In this document: piece by piece, positions 46,947-54,936 of the stretch
How positions within the stretch are numbered: the first letter of the stretch is position 1
Layout: each line of letters starts with the position of its first letter
Assembly (NCBI GenBank): GCA_012103475.1
Contig: WLWS01000003.1
Location: 525,565-589,564 of the forward strand
Source: Gammaproteobacteria bacterium
GTDB taxonomy: Bacteria > Pseudomonadota > Gammaproteobacteria > Eutrophobiales > Eutrophobiaceae
Direction of reading: 5' to 3'
Length of the DNA: 64,000 nucleotides
The notes under the pieces: model-generated
What the model was told of the DNA's origin: nothing
Seen by the model: only the letters and a program-made list of their open reading frames with translations
Database searches by the model: none
Made by a program: the position numbers and the translations under genes

Positions 46947-47486
46947 TCAAGTGTATGCGAAGTGCACGATGGTGTGAGCGGGCTTAATTCTAGATATCAC
47001 GCATTCAATGACATCGTTTCCCCAGGAGCGAAGCGGGTCACCTGCAGTTGAGCCACCGGATTCAAAACTTTTAATCGTGTCTAAGGGGCCATTTACTTGC
47101 CAGTGATGAGCGCTTGGCACATTCTCTGTGATGGTCACTACATGGCCAAGCCTGGCGGCGACGTCAATGAAGTACTGCGGACTGGCGCCACCCACTCTGG
47201 CCACCTTTTCATGTAATGCCAGGCGTCGCTCGACGGTAGTGACAGCGGCGTCGGTGCATTTATCTGGCAGGCCGAATGCGGTTTCCCAATCCGGCAATAA
47301 TTCTGATGCGGTGCGTGGGTCGATTTCTTCCAGCAGGTTGTCGACTCTGAAATCAACGCGTGCAAATTCTTCGGCAATGGCAAACAACAAGTTTGATAAA
47401 ACCGTATTCATCTCACGTGGCCAGGCTGGGCCCACTGGCAGCAGCGCCTGTAGTTGCTCGTGATAGTGGTCGACGGAATTAGTCAT
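46947..47486 (-). CDS. Phage baseplate protein, Mu gp48-like (DUF2313/YmfQ)
   Basis: 179 residues from ATG 47486 (a TTG at 47492 is unlikely). YHEQLQALLPVGPAWP at the start, LLEEIDPRTASELLPDWETAFGLPD in the middle and ITENVPSAHHWQVNG later are typical of DUF2313 proteins that connect the baseplate wedge to tail fibres. Its ATG overlaps the end of the small ORF upstream. Confidence 0.87.
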   Translation of the reverse strand: MTNSVDHYHEQLQALLPVGPAWPREMNTVLSNLLFAIAEEFARVDFRVDNLLEEIDPRTASELLPDWETAFGLPDKCTDAAVTTVERRLALHEKVARVGGASPQYFIDVAARLGHVVTITENVPSAHHWQVNGPLDTIKSFESGGSTAGDPLRSWGNDVIECVISRIKPAHTIVHFAYT

Positions 47487-47610
47487 TTTCAATTCGAGAA
47501 TTAAATTCTTTCTTACAGCTCTCTATATAAGAAAACACAGAAAATCGAATAACCAAATCAATCAAGATAGCGCAAATGATGAGAACGACAGTGGCAATCG
47601 CTACGCCCAC
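47479..47610 (-). CDS. Tiny membrane protein ORF bridging gp47 and gp48
   Basis: 43 residues from GTG 47610. GGGAG lies 7 nt upstream, an excellent ribosome-binding site, inside the end of the baseplate J gene. The start overlaps the gp47 stop and the end overlaps the gp48 start, so translation could be coupled through it. The N-terminal part is one membrane helix (VGVAIATVVLIICAILIDLV), the tail is charged (CKKEFNSRIEND). It fills what would otherwise be a 110-bp gap in a tightly packed operon. Confidence 0.55.
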   Translation of the reverse strand: MGVAIATVVLIICAILIDLVIRFSVFSYIESCKKEFNSRIEND

Positions 47611-48656
47611 GTAATTACTCCCATCGTCGCCATATCGCCGGTGGCGTGAGCTACGTCAGCTGCTGGCACAGTAACGTCGTTGTCAGTCTCACCGGCTGCC
47701 AGGCTGACCGCTTCACGAATACGCGACAGTAGAATCGCTCCCCCTGGTTCTGCATCACGCAGCAACATGTCCTCGAGCTCTGCTTGAACGGCATCTTTTA
47801 TTGTCTGGTCGGATGGCGTGATATCTATCGAAAAGTTTAGTGGCACTGCGACAGGTGCGGCAACAGTTACCACAGCGGTGACCGGGCGCTGGAGCTGAAT
47901 ATGATCGTTTACCTCCGTCACCTTTGCGGCATCAGGGATGAGCGATGTTTCATGGTCATCAACAACAAAGCGAACTGCTACAGTGCCGTCACCGCCTTCC
48001 AATGGGTACACCCATGCTCGAGTGACGCCACTTATCTCTTTGGCCCAGGCAATGTAATCGAAGCTTGCGCCACCGTGTGGTGGCTCCTGGATCCGTTCCA
48101 GTAAGCGAGCTCGCAGCGCATCGTCCGTTTCCGTATCGATGCCGTTCGCAATACCACCGGCATCGACGGTCGCTTGGCTATTCACTCCGGAGATCGGACT
48201 GCTGAGTGACACGGAGCTGGCCGCCGCCGTGTTTGAATTTGTGCCGCCTTCGACAGCGGTAATTGCGACCGATGCCGTACCACTGGCGATGGTGCCTTCA
48301 GCATCGGTAGTGAACTCGACGCCATCACTGCGCTGCACTGTTGTGCTGATCGGTATCACTGATGCATCCGTTCCGGTAAACGTGATGCTGCCGGTTGCCT
48401 GGCCAGCGACCTTTCGAGACAGGCCCCAAATACTTGCTATGCGTTCAAGTGTTTCAGCTTCTGCGGTGTCAGGTAATATCTGCTTGGCTATCCAGTCCAG
48501 GTATCCATACAGAGAATGTGCGGCACCTGAATGTACTCGAGCTAATACATTTAGATTCGAGCGTAACAAACGTGCGTCGGTGCCAGGTAGGCGTGATTCA
48601 ATATCAGCGATGGCCCGGTCAATTAAATCTTGTAATGCTGGTCTAATGAATGGCAT
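47601..48656 (-). CDS. Phage baseplate wedge protein J (Mu gp47-like)
   Basis: 351 residues. RPALQDLIDRAIADIESRLPG at the start, GYLDWIAKQILPDTAEAETLERIASIWGL near 40-70, and the conserved EPPHGGASFDYIAWAKEISGVTRAWVYPLEGGDGTV stretch near 190-225 are the Baseplate_J signature. It forms the baseplate wedge of contractile tails. Normal length for Mu-like J. Confidence 0.93.
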   Translation of the reverse strand: MPFIRPALQDLIDRAIADIESRLPGTDARLLRSNLNVLARVHSGAAHSLYGYLDWIAKQILPDTAEAETLERIASIWGLSRKVAGQATGSITFTGTDASVIPISTTVQRSDGVEFTTDAEGTIASGTASVAITAVEGGTNSNTAAASSVSLSSPISGVNSQATVDAGGIANGIDTETDDALRARLLERIQEPPHGGASFDYIAWAKEISGVTRAWVYPLEGGDGTVAVRFVVDDHETSLIPDAAKVTEVNDHIQLQRPVTAVVTVAAPVAVPLNFSIDITPSDQTIKDAVQAELEDMLLRDAEPGGAILLSRIREAVSLAAGETDNDVTVPAADVAHATGDMATMGVITWA

Positions 48657-48660
48657 GTTT

Positions 48661-48879
48661 TTACCTTGCTAAAAGTTGGAGTTCTTTTTCTTCGACTGCT
48701 TGCACGGCATCCGCTGCAGCCTGGTAATAGGCTGCCCGGTCTCCGCCTCGGTTCATCTTTTTGCAGGCATCTCTCACGCGACGACGAATGGCAACCGGCA
48801 CCTTGTACCAGTGCGGTCTGCACATAAGAACATTGTCAGGATGCTTTGTTTTGCATTTGCTTATCCGACACGTTTTCAT
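48661..48879 (-). CDS. Small Cys-rich phage protein, possible zinc finger
   Basis: 72 residues. C4, C9, C20 and the nearby His residues (CRISKCKTKHPDN..MCRPHW) could bind zinc; the MCRPHWYKVP motif recurs in small phage proteins of unknown role. The C-terminus is a charged helix. It overlaps gp46 (ATGA) and ends 4 bp before gp47, so it sits inside the baseplate operon. Confidence 0.6.
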   Translation of the reverse strand: MKTCRISKCKTKHPDNVLMCRPHWYKVPVAIRRRVRDACKKMNRGGDRAAYYQAAADAVQAVEEKELQLLAR

Positions 48880-49382
48880 AATTGATTCCAGAAATTGTCG
48901 AAACGAAACTGTGCAGTACTGCCATCCGGTCGGTGTATGTCCACACCGATGGCCAGCATTCCCTTGAATACCGTTGCTGTCTTGACCTCGACAATAACGC
49001 CGCTCGATTCAACCCAACCCGCAACCACGTCCACTCTCGATGCCACACCATCATCGAGCATCCACTGCAGCGCTTCCTCAGCGTACTCTCTGGCCAGATT
49101 CACCACGCTCTGCTCGTCTTTTTCCCTTTCAAGTAACCAAAGGCGCGAACCAATATTGTCACCGGCAATATCAGGATAGGCGTCGGCCCACCAACCGCGC
49201 TTGTCATCACTGCCGTTCGGCAGCACATCGTCATCGTTGGCGAGTCGGTTCGTGAATAAGGATAAAATCACCGCTGTGGCCAAGCCGTCATCTGCCTCCA
49301 GCTGGCTAGTCTTGAGCTGATAGTCGAAGTACGGTGGCGAAAGCGATTCACCGTCAAATATTAGTGTGCGGATATCGGTCAT
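48876..49382 (-). CDS. Phage baseplate protein, Mu gp46-like
   Basis: 168 residues. SLFTNRLANDDDVLPNGSDDKRGWWADAYP near 40-70 and GSRLWLLEREK near 80 are the GP46 family marks; this is the tail lysozyme-like/gp25-like wedge position in contractile tails. It overlaps its neighbours by four bases on each side. Confidence 0.9.
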   Translation of the reverse strand: MTDIRTLIFDGESLSPPYFDYQLKTSQLEADDGLATAVILSLFTNRLANDDDVLPNGSDDKRGWWADAYPDIAGDNIGSRLWLLEREKDEQSVVNLAREYAEEALQWMLDDGVASRVDVVAGWVESSGVIVEVKTATVFKGMLAIGVDIHRPDGSTAQFRFDNFWNQL

Positions 49383-49903
49383 GGATGCGAGTGATTGTTG
49401 GTATTGCCAGCACCATCGATAATGGTGCCATCGGCGTTGATGTTTGTGTCGACCTGCACGCTGCCGGTGATATCGACATCCCCCGTAAACTCGACAAGCG
49501 GAGAATCAATTCTCAATTTGGTCGAGGCACCAATGTGAATTTCATTGTTCCGTTTGAAGTGAATGTAATCACCTTCATCGCTGTACAGCGCCACCTCACC
49601 TTTTTCCATACCCTGCAAACGATAGCGTTTGTCTTCCGTGGCAATGATTAAACCGTGATGCCGGTTGCCGCCAACAAACACACCCGCCATTTCAGCACCG
49701 TCTAATGGCATTGAAGCGAATCCATAGTGTTGAAACAGTTCGAGCGAGTCTCTCACTTCACCTTTCATCAGTGAGGCTTGCACCAGAATCTTGCCATTTT
49801 CTTCAGCCAACAACTTAATCACTCCGCGCGAGACGGTGAGGAGTGCTCGGCGCCAGATTGGCGCCATTAGTTTCTTAATCTGTCGGTTAAACTCAAGATT
49901 CAT
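49379..49903 (-). CDS. Phage baseplate spike/assembly protein, Mu gp45-like
   Basis: 174 residues. An N-terminal OB-type domain with DSLELFQHYGFASMPLDGAEMAGVFVGGNRHHGLIIATEDKRYR and a C-terminal beta-helical tip (IDSPLVEFTGDVDITGSVQVDTNINADGTII) match Mu gp45, the membrane-piercing central spike. The last residues contain HSHP, in keeping with a metal-binding HxH apex that holds iron in gp45-type spikes. Confidence 0.92.
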   Translation of the reverse strand: MNLEFNRQIKKLMAPIWRRALLTVSRGVIKLLAEENGKILVQASLMKGEVRDSLELFQHYGFASMPLDGAEMAGVFVGGNRHHGLIIATEDKRYRLQGMEKGEVALYSDEGDYIHFKRNNEIHIGASTKLRIDSPLVEFTGDVDITGSVQVDTNINADGTIIDGAGNTNNHSHP

Positions 49904-50934
49904 AATATAAAACTGTCGTCGGCAGGCGGTAATTCCAGAACGTCAAACGCTCCGGCGCCGGTCAGCACCATTTGAGTTCGCTCGCCTTCAGAATCGAGAA
50001 TGTAATTGACGCCGACAATTAGCAGTTCAGTGTCAACGCCTATCGAAGGACTTTTCGTTTTCACTAGAGAATTCGGCTGCCAGATAACGCCATCAGCTTT
50101 CCATCCCTGAACGGTTAACGTAACACGAGTACTCCTGCCGTAGCGGACGTTGCGCTCCCAGGTTACGCGCTTCTTCATCGTCTCTGGTGTCGCATTGTCC
50201 TCTGCTAATAACACCAGCGGTCTGTACCGAATATCTGAGTCGGACACCTCAGCGCTTGGCTCCGCTGCATCAACCGGGTCAATAAAACCAGTGTCTGGTT
50301 GTTCACCTTTACCGATGTATATTGAATGTCGGTCTCGATGACTAAACTTACCGGCGGCGCCGAGCATGTTTTCGCCTTCGACGATGGCGGTGGCCATGCG
50401 CTTTTTGCCAGCGCGGGTGATGACTAAATCGCTAGCAGCATTTGAGGTCAGCATCACTCCTCGCTGCCTGGCAACCCGCTCTAGTAGCTCCATGACAGAT
50501 TCGCCATTACTGATGCTTTCGCTCTCAATCGGGCCACCGATATTGGTCTCGACTACAACATTAATCCCGAATGGCCTGCAGACATCTTGTGCAATCGTTT
50601 TAAGTGACTTCTTTTTCCACTGACCAGTTTTATGTATGGCGCTGCAATCAACTAAATCCGCGGTGCGACTGCGCCCGGTGAACTTCACTTGATGCTCGTT
50701 TCCATTGAGCGACGGCAGCACATCGTCAATGAAACCTGTGATGACGGTCTGGCCATCAATCGATACTGTTGCGGTTTGGCCTGGTCGTATTGGTCTAATC
50801 GTAGGTTGCTCAGACCATCGTTCTGTCACAATCAAATCGAAAGTGCCAGCGACCGATTCAATACTGCGATTCACGCTAATGGAGGTCCAGCCACCATAGT
50901 TCTGGCCATTGACTGTTAGGATTAGTTCGCTCAA
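49900..50934 (-). CDS. Phage baseplate hub protein, Mu gp44-like
   Basis: 344 residues, starting MSELILTVNGQNYGGWTSISVNRSIESVAGTF, with TGFIDDVLPSLNGNEHQVKFTGRSRTADLVDCSA near 70-105. This is the gp27/GpD-like hub of contractile tails (Mu gp44 or P). It connects the tube with the gp45 spike. Coupled to both neighbours by four-base overlaps. Confidence 0.9.
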   Translation of the reverse strand: MSELILTVNGQNYGGWTSISVNRSIESVAGTFDLIVTERWSEQPTIRPIRPGQTATVSIDGQTVITGFIDDVLPSLNGNEHQVKFTGRSRTADLVDCSAIHKTGQWKKKSLKTIAQDVCRPFGINVVVETNIGGPIESESISNGESVMELLERVARQRGVMLTSNAASDLVITRAGKKRMATAIVEGENMLGAAGKFSHRDRHSIYIGKGEQPDTGFIDPVDAAEPSAEVSDSDIRYRPLVLLAEDNATPETMKKRVTWERNVRYGRSTRVTLTVQGWKADGVIWQPNSLVKTKSPSIGVDTELLIVGVNYILDSEGERTQMVLTGAGAFDVLELPPADDSFIL

Positions 50935-51119
50935 TGCATCACCACGTAGTCGTTTGGATTAAAATCACCCGGGTGAATGATGTCGTCGTGGATGAATACA
51001 TAACCAGAATGTTTTCCTGTCTCAACTTCTTTGGCGTTGTTCGCGACAATCGTTCTCTGGCAATAAGGACAATAATGCGAACTCGTAGTCTCCGGTACCG
51101 TTATAGTTTTAGTCAGCAC
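50931..51119 (-). CDS. Small zinc-ribbon-like phage protein
   Basis: 62 residues from GTG 51119, which overlaps the gp43 stop; a longer frame starting at 51209 would run far into gp43. HYCPYCQRTIVA provides a CxxC and HSGYVFIHDDIIH several His, a plausible zinc ribbon. Its stop overlaps the gp44 start (ATGA). Unknown role within the tail operon. Confidence 0.55.
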   Translation of the reverse strand: MLTKTITVPETTSSHYCPYCQRTIVANNAKEVETGKHSGYVFIHDDIIHPGDFNPNDYVVMH

Positions 51120-52305
51120 TGTTGAGCACCTCGAGTTCCGTTCCTCCCACCACAAAGCCGGGATGTCGTAAACTGTTTCTATCAACAATTGCTGCGTCTT
51201 GCGAAGCATCGTTGTAAAGCTTATGCGCTATCACCAATGCTGGTAGCGTGGCAGCCGGTTCATAACCGACAATACGAGCCAAGTCCGCGCCGCGCACTTT
51301 GATGTCGTCAATCATGGCAACTCTGACTGTCTGTAATGCGGAATACGAATTGTCGTCCGTAGTCAGCATTTGTCGCTCAAACTCTACGTCCAATTCGTCG
51401 CGCAACGTGCGTGCATCTCTAAATGAGTCGAATTCAATATCACTGGTCACTCGCGCTGCCTCTATCAGACCGGCTTGCTGAGTGATGTTGATAATTGCTG
51501 TTTGGTTCGCTGCTTGCTGTACACGTGTCGGCGTGCTTGATGGCACGGACGCGAAAGTGTTACCGAAAGTGAATAGTCCTCGATACACGTTCAATGCATC
51601 CAGCGGATCGTCAAACACGCCAGTCACACCTCGCAGCAGCTGAGTGATGTCGTTCGCTAGTGTTGCGGGCGCACGAATCAAGGAAGCTGAATTACTCGAT
51701 AGGGAGTTTGCTTGGCTGAGATATGAGGTGATGTTTGATGGTACCGACGGCGCATCGTTGATCAAGGACACGACTTTGGTTGATAAGTCAGAAAGTAAGC
51801 TATTCGCCGCAGTGCTAATAAACTCCGGTCTTTTTTCGACTGTAAAATTGCTAGTAAATACGCTTTCAATAGTCGTTAAACCACCATCCGCTGAACTCTT
51901 TACAATGGACGGTGTACTGGTTGAGGATGCTGGGGAACTATTCTGGCCAGACTCGACAAAGGTGACACTGAATGTCGCCATGCCGCCTTCACTGGTTGAC
52001 TCTGACACGCGATAGTCTTCGACCGACACTCGGATGCCACCATAGTATGGGTGCTGTAATGTGCCAGGGCCTTTGCCGTCCAGCGCTGATATCAGCGCAT
52101 CGCGAACCACCATGTAGTCCTTACCAATGACCAACAAATCCAGCGTAAAGCGCTTGGCTCGGCGACCGAGATCTTCGACGTATGGTTTGTCTCGCAGCGG
52201 GTACTCGTGCACAGCCAGTCGGCGTCCACCACCAAAGTCTGATCTGCGCGTCACAAACGAGGCATTTCGGAACTTTCCGGCTTGATATTTATCCTTCCAG
52301 GACAT
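51109..52305 (-). CDS. Phage tail/DNA circularisation protein, Mu gp43-like
   Basis: 398 residues. The first 110 residues (MSWKDKYQAGKFRNASFVTRRSDFGGGRRLAVHEYPLRDKPYVEDLGRRAKRF) form the DNA_circ_N domain; the rest is a long helical region. In Mu, gp43 (N) is a tail/hub protein despite the family name. Its C-terminus overlaps the zinc-ribbon ORF by 11 bases. Confidence 0.9.
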   Translation of the reverse strand: MSWKDKYQAGKFRNASFVTRRSDFGGGRRLAVHEYPLRDKPYVEDLGRRAKRFTLDLLVIGKDYMVVRDALISALDGKGPGTLQHPYYGGIRVSVEDYRVSESTSEGGMATFSVTFVESGQNSSPASSTSTPSIVKSSADGGLTTIESVFTSNFTVEKRPEFISTAANSLLSDLSTKVVSLINDAPSVPSNITSYLSQANSLSSNSASLIRAPATLANDITQLLRGVTGVFDDPLDALNVYRGLFTFGNTFASVPSSTPTRVQQAANQTAIINITQQAGLIEAARVTSDIEFDSFRDARTLRDELDVEFERQMLTTDDNSYSALQTVRVAMIDDIKVRGADLARIVGYEPAATLPALVIAHKLYNDASQDAAIVDRNSLRHPGFVVGGTELEVLNSAD

Positions 52306-52342
52306 AGGCTTTTACATCTCACCAACGACAGGAGTCGACTTC

Positions 52343-52540
52343 ATGAAAAGAACTGATACCCTCAGAAAATATGCATTTATTGAAGGTGCAGTTGTTGCGG
52401 CACTAATTGGATATTTCATCATGCCAAATGCTGTTTGGTGGGTTCATATAATTGTGTGGCTATTTTTCTCAAGTGCGTTTTATCATGCATCTATTGAGCA
52501 TGAAGCGAAGGAAAAAATCGTAAATAGTAAAGACCATTAA
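52343..52540 (+). CDS. Plus-strand moron: small two-helix membrane protein
   Basis: 65 residues from ATG 52343 with a strong GGAG site 8 nt upstream. Two hydrophobic helices (about 11-29 and 32-48; the second is Trp-rich, WWVHIIVWLFF) and a charged tail. It is the only convincing plus-strand gene in the late operon, filling a 231-bp gap between gp43 and the tape-measure gene, and its stop overlaps the tape-measure stop by four bases. Such opposite-strand insertions (morons) are usually expressed in the lysogen; exclusion or membrane function is a guess. Confidence 0.68.
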   Translation: MKRTDTLRKYAFIEGAVVAALIGYFIMPNAVWWVHIIVWLFFSSAFYHASIEHEAKEKIVNSKDH

Positions 52541-54147
52541 AAGGCTGCCATCATTGGGCCAGAGTCGATATCTATGTCGACGTCCGGATTCACGGTAGAG
52601 ACACCAACCACCCTCGCTTTACCGTTATCGATTTCAAGTTTAATCGTTCCGCCCACCTCAGTTTGATTTGCACCGGCACCTTGTAACGTTGTCGCTCTGT
52701 TTGTCTGGTCACCGCTTCCAGTTTGATTTTGTGACAACGGAAGTGCTTCACGTATCTTTTTCAAGTTGGGTACCAAATTGACGGCCATGTCTTTGACGCC
52801 GTCCGGTATTAGGTCAATGACTTTGTCGAACAACTTCCCTGGCAAATCAAAGAGCAACTTCAAGGTGTTCATGAACCCTTCGATTAAATCCGTCATATGC
52901 CCAACCATGTCCTCCCAAAACTGCCTGACGGTGGACCAGTTTTTAATAATCAAAATTGCAGCAGCAGCTACTGCCATTGCGACAAAAATAATTGGGTTCG
53001 CCAACATTACGGCCCACATCAGTTTTAGCCCTGCGATTATTGCAGGCAGGGCAATCGTCGCCATGCTTTTCAACGCCATTGCTGTGCCCCAAAGTGACAC
53101 AATCAATTTGGCGCTCAGTATAAAAGCAACAGCAGCCACAATTGATCCATAACCTCCCGTTAAATCAGCGACAAACTTTATGGCCTTTGCAATTCCACTT
53201 AGCATTGAGAAAAGTACTTTCCCAATTTCCCAACTTGCCATGAATGCATCCTGCAAATTGCGGCCAAACTTCTCAGCGATGACATCCAGCTGACCGTTCT
53301 TGGTAAGCACGTCGACCTGCTGAAGCAGGTTTCGAAGCTTTCCTTTCATCCAGTCAAACAAACCAGATCCCATTACTTTCTGTGCGAACTGCGTCCACTG
53401 ATCGGACGCGTTACTAGTCATGCCATCCCAGGTGCTCGACATCTTGTCCATATTGCCCGCGTACTTTTCATTCCAGATAGCCAGAAGCGTTGATTCAATC
53501 ATCTTGCGGCTATTCTTATCAGCAACCTTCACTCGCTCCTCGCCATCTTTACCAGTGAAAACGAAGGCGACGCGATTGCCTTGCACACGCGCTTTAATGC
53601 CCAACTCTTTCAGACGTTCAAACTCGCCGGTACCAGCATCGGCGATGGCTTCAACTGCTTGAATGATTGGTACGTTCATTGCTGCAGCCGTGTCGCCCAG
53701 AGTCCGTAGCATTCCGTTTGTTGGATCAAGTCCAAATGCACGTAACCGAACAAATGCATTAGTAACGGTTTCCAACTCAAATGGCGTGGTCGCCGCAAAA
53801 TCCTCAATCCAGCTCATCGACGCCTGCGCTTTCTCGGATGAACCTTCCGTTGTCTCCAGTATTGTTTGAAAACGTTCAAACATTGCGGCTGTATCAAGGA
53901 ACTGCCGCTTAAAGCCAAAGCCGAGAATGCCGCCCCCTACTAAAGTCAAGCCGGTGAGCTTTTTTAGTTCCTTCGATGTCCCGGACAAATTCTTTGTCAA
54001 CCTGGATGTCGCTGCATTCAAACCGCGAACACGGTTTAATCGACGAATAGTTTTACTCACACGATTGATATCGTTCGTGACTTTACGCAGTGGCGCAGTC
54101 GAACGATTCACAACATCAAATATAAGACTAAGATTCAGATTACTCAT
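52537..54147 (-). CDS. Phage tail tape-measure protein (Mu gp42-like)
   Basis: 536 residues. The N-terminal helical part with FERFQTILETTEGSSEKAQASMSWIEDFAATTPFELETVTNAFVRLRAFGLDPTNG is the conserved tape-measure core; several hydrophobic stretches follow (about 315-400; AAVAFILSAKLIVSLWG and ANPIIFVAMAVAAAAILII). It sets tail length and helps DNA entry. Its ATG lies inside the end of the gp41 frameshift extension, as in other contractile-tail phages. Confidence 0.9.
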   Translation of the reverse strand: MSNLNLSLIFDVVNRSTAPLRKVTNDINRVSKTIRRLNRVRGLNAATSRLTKNLSGTSKELKKLTGLTLVGGGILGFGFKRQFLDTAAMFERFQTILETTEGSSEKAQASMSWIEDFAATTPFELETVTNAFVRLRAFGLDPTNGMLRTLGDTAAAMNVPIIQAVEAIADAGTGEFERLKELGIKARVQGNRVAFVFTGKDGEERVKVADKNSRKMIESTLLAIWNEKYAGNMDKMSSTWDGMTSNASDQWTQFAQKVMGSGLFDWMKGKLRNLLQQVDVLTKNGQLDVIAEKFGRNLQDAFMASWEIGKVLFSMLSGIAKAIKFVADLTGGYGSIVAAVAFILSAKLIVSLWGTAMALKSMATIALPAIIAGLKLMWAVMLANPIIFVAMAVAAAAILIIKNWSTVRQFWEDMVGHMTDLIEGFMNTLKLLFDLPGKLFDKVIDLIPDGVKDMAVNLVPNLKKIREALPLSQNQTGSGDQTNRATTLQGAGANQTEVGGTIKLEIDNGKARVVGVSTVNPDVDIDIDSGPMMAAF

Positions 54148-54298
54148 TAAACCGTTTCACCTGTTCGTGCCAGAAATACAATTCATCAATACCCATTTCC
54201 CACAGCTCGGATGGTGGAAAATGAAAGGTCGCTGCGATATCGCCTAAGAGGTCACTCCAGTTGTTCGGAAAAGCTCTTGTGCGAGAGGTAACTTTCCC
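54140..54298 (-). CDS. Tail assembly chaperone extension by programmed -1 frameshift (gp41')
   Basis: The heptamer GGGAAAG (54298-54292) lies in frame as G GGA AAG, the same slippery sequence as lambda gpG-T. After a -1 slip the frame stays open for 50 codons past the slip, through NWSDLLGDIAATFHFPPSELWEMGI, ending LYFWHEQVKRFNE at stop 54142-54140, overlapping the tape-measure start. FHFPPSEL..MGIDELYFWHE resembles the GpE/gp41' family read by frameshift in P2 and Mu. No start codon or separate ribosome-binding site serves this segment, so it is only made as a fusion. Confidence 0.82.
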   Translation of the reverse strand, partial: GKVTSRTRAFPNNWSDLLGDIAATFHFPPSELWEMGIDELYFWHEQVKRFNE

Positions 54299-54537
54299 AT
54301 GACGCCTATCACATCCTCCATATCCATTTTGTCCATTTGTGCTGGAGTCAGCTCTGAGAAAGCGCCAATCAAATCAATCATGGCGCTCATTTCACCTTCA
54401 CTGATACGCATGGCCCGCATGTGGCGGGCCGTTATCTTCTCCGGGATCTCAACCTCCGATATTTTCTTAGTCGTCGGTTCATCACCTTCACTTGGGATGG
54501 TGATATCGAATGGGTGCTTGAGTGGGTATTTTTCCAT
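54244..54537 (-). CDS. Phage tail assembly chaperone, Mu gp41-like
   Basis: 97 residues from ATG 54537, which overlaps the tube-gene stop (TGATG); a TTG at 54540 is unlikely. LKHPFDITIPSEGDEPTTKKISEVEIPEKITARHMRAM is the typical opening of the Mu gp41/P2 gpE chaperone family. Ends at a TAG shortly after the slippery site. It coats the tape measure during tail assembly. Confidence 0.87.
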   Translation of the reverse strand: MEKYPLKHPFDITIPSEGDEPTTKKISEVEIPEKITARHMRAMRISEGEMSAMIDLIGAFSELTPAQMDKMDMEDVIGVMGKLPLAQELFRTTGVTS

Positions 54538-54896
54538 CAAGCTTCCTCACAGCTCAGACCATGAAAGGTCACCGGCAAATCACCATTTTCATTGGCGGTC
54601 AATTCCAGCGCATTCGACAACCAGGCATTCGACAAGATAAACGTCGCGCCACTATCAGCCTCGAAAGTGATGTTGGTGTCAGTGACTTTACTCAAGGCAT
54701 CCAGACTCACGTCCTTTGCATGTTGAATGGTGGCTTCAATCATAGGAGCGGTCGGCTTTTCCGAAAAACCTCTCACGCCCTGATCCCCCACAACGGGGGC
54801 GCGCTCATTGTTGCCATAATTCAGCTTGGCACCATTGGCGGTGGGAAGGATTTTACCTTCCAGTTTGATGAAGGCTCTGCCGGTTATAGCGCCCAT
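54537..54896 (-). CDS. Phage tail tube protein (Mu gp40/M-like)
   Basis: 119 residues. GRAFIKLEGKILPTANGAKLNYGNNERAPVVGDQGVRGFSEKPTAPMIEATI is the typical Mu-type tube protein opening, with beta-rich remainder. It forms the inner tube of the contractile tail. Follows the sheath gene with a 40-bp gap. Confidence 0.88.
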   Translation of the reverse strand: MGAITGRAFIKLEGKILPTANGAKLNYGNNERAPVVGDQGVRGFSEKPTAPMIEATIQHAKDVSLDALSKVTDTNITFEADSGATFILSNAWLSNALELTANENGDLPVTFHGLSCEEA

Positions 54897-54936
54897 AATG
54901 TCTCTCCTATTTAAACGATTTTTAAGTAGTCTTTAT

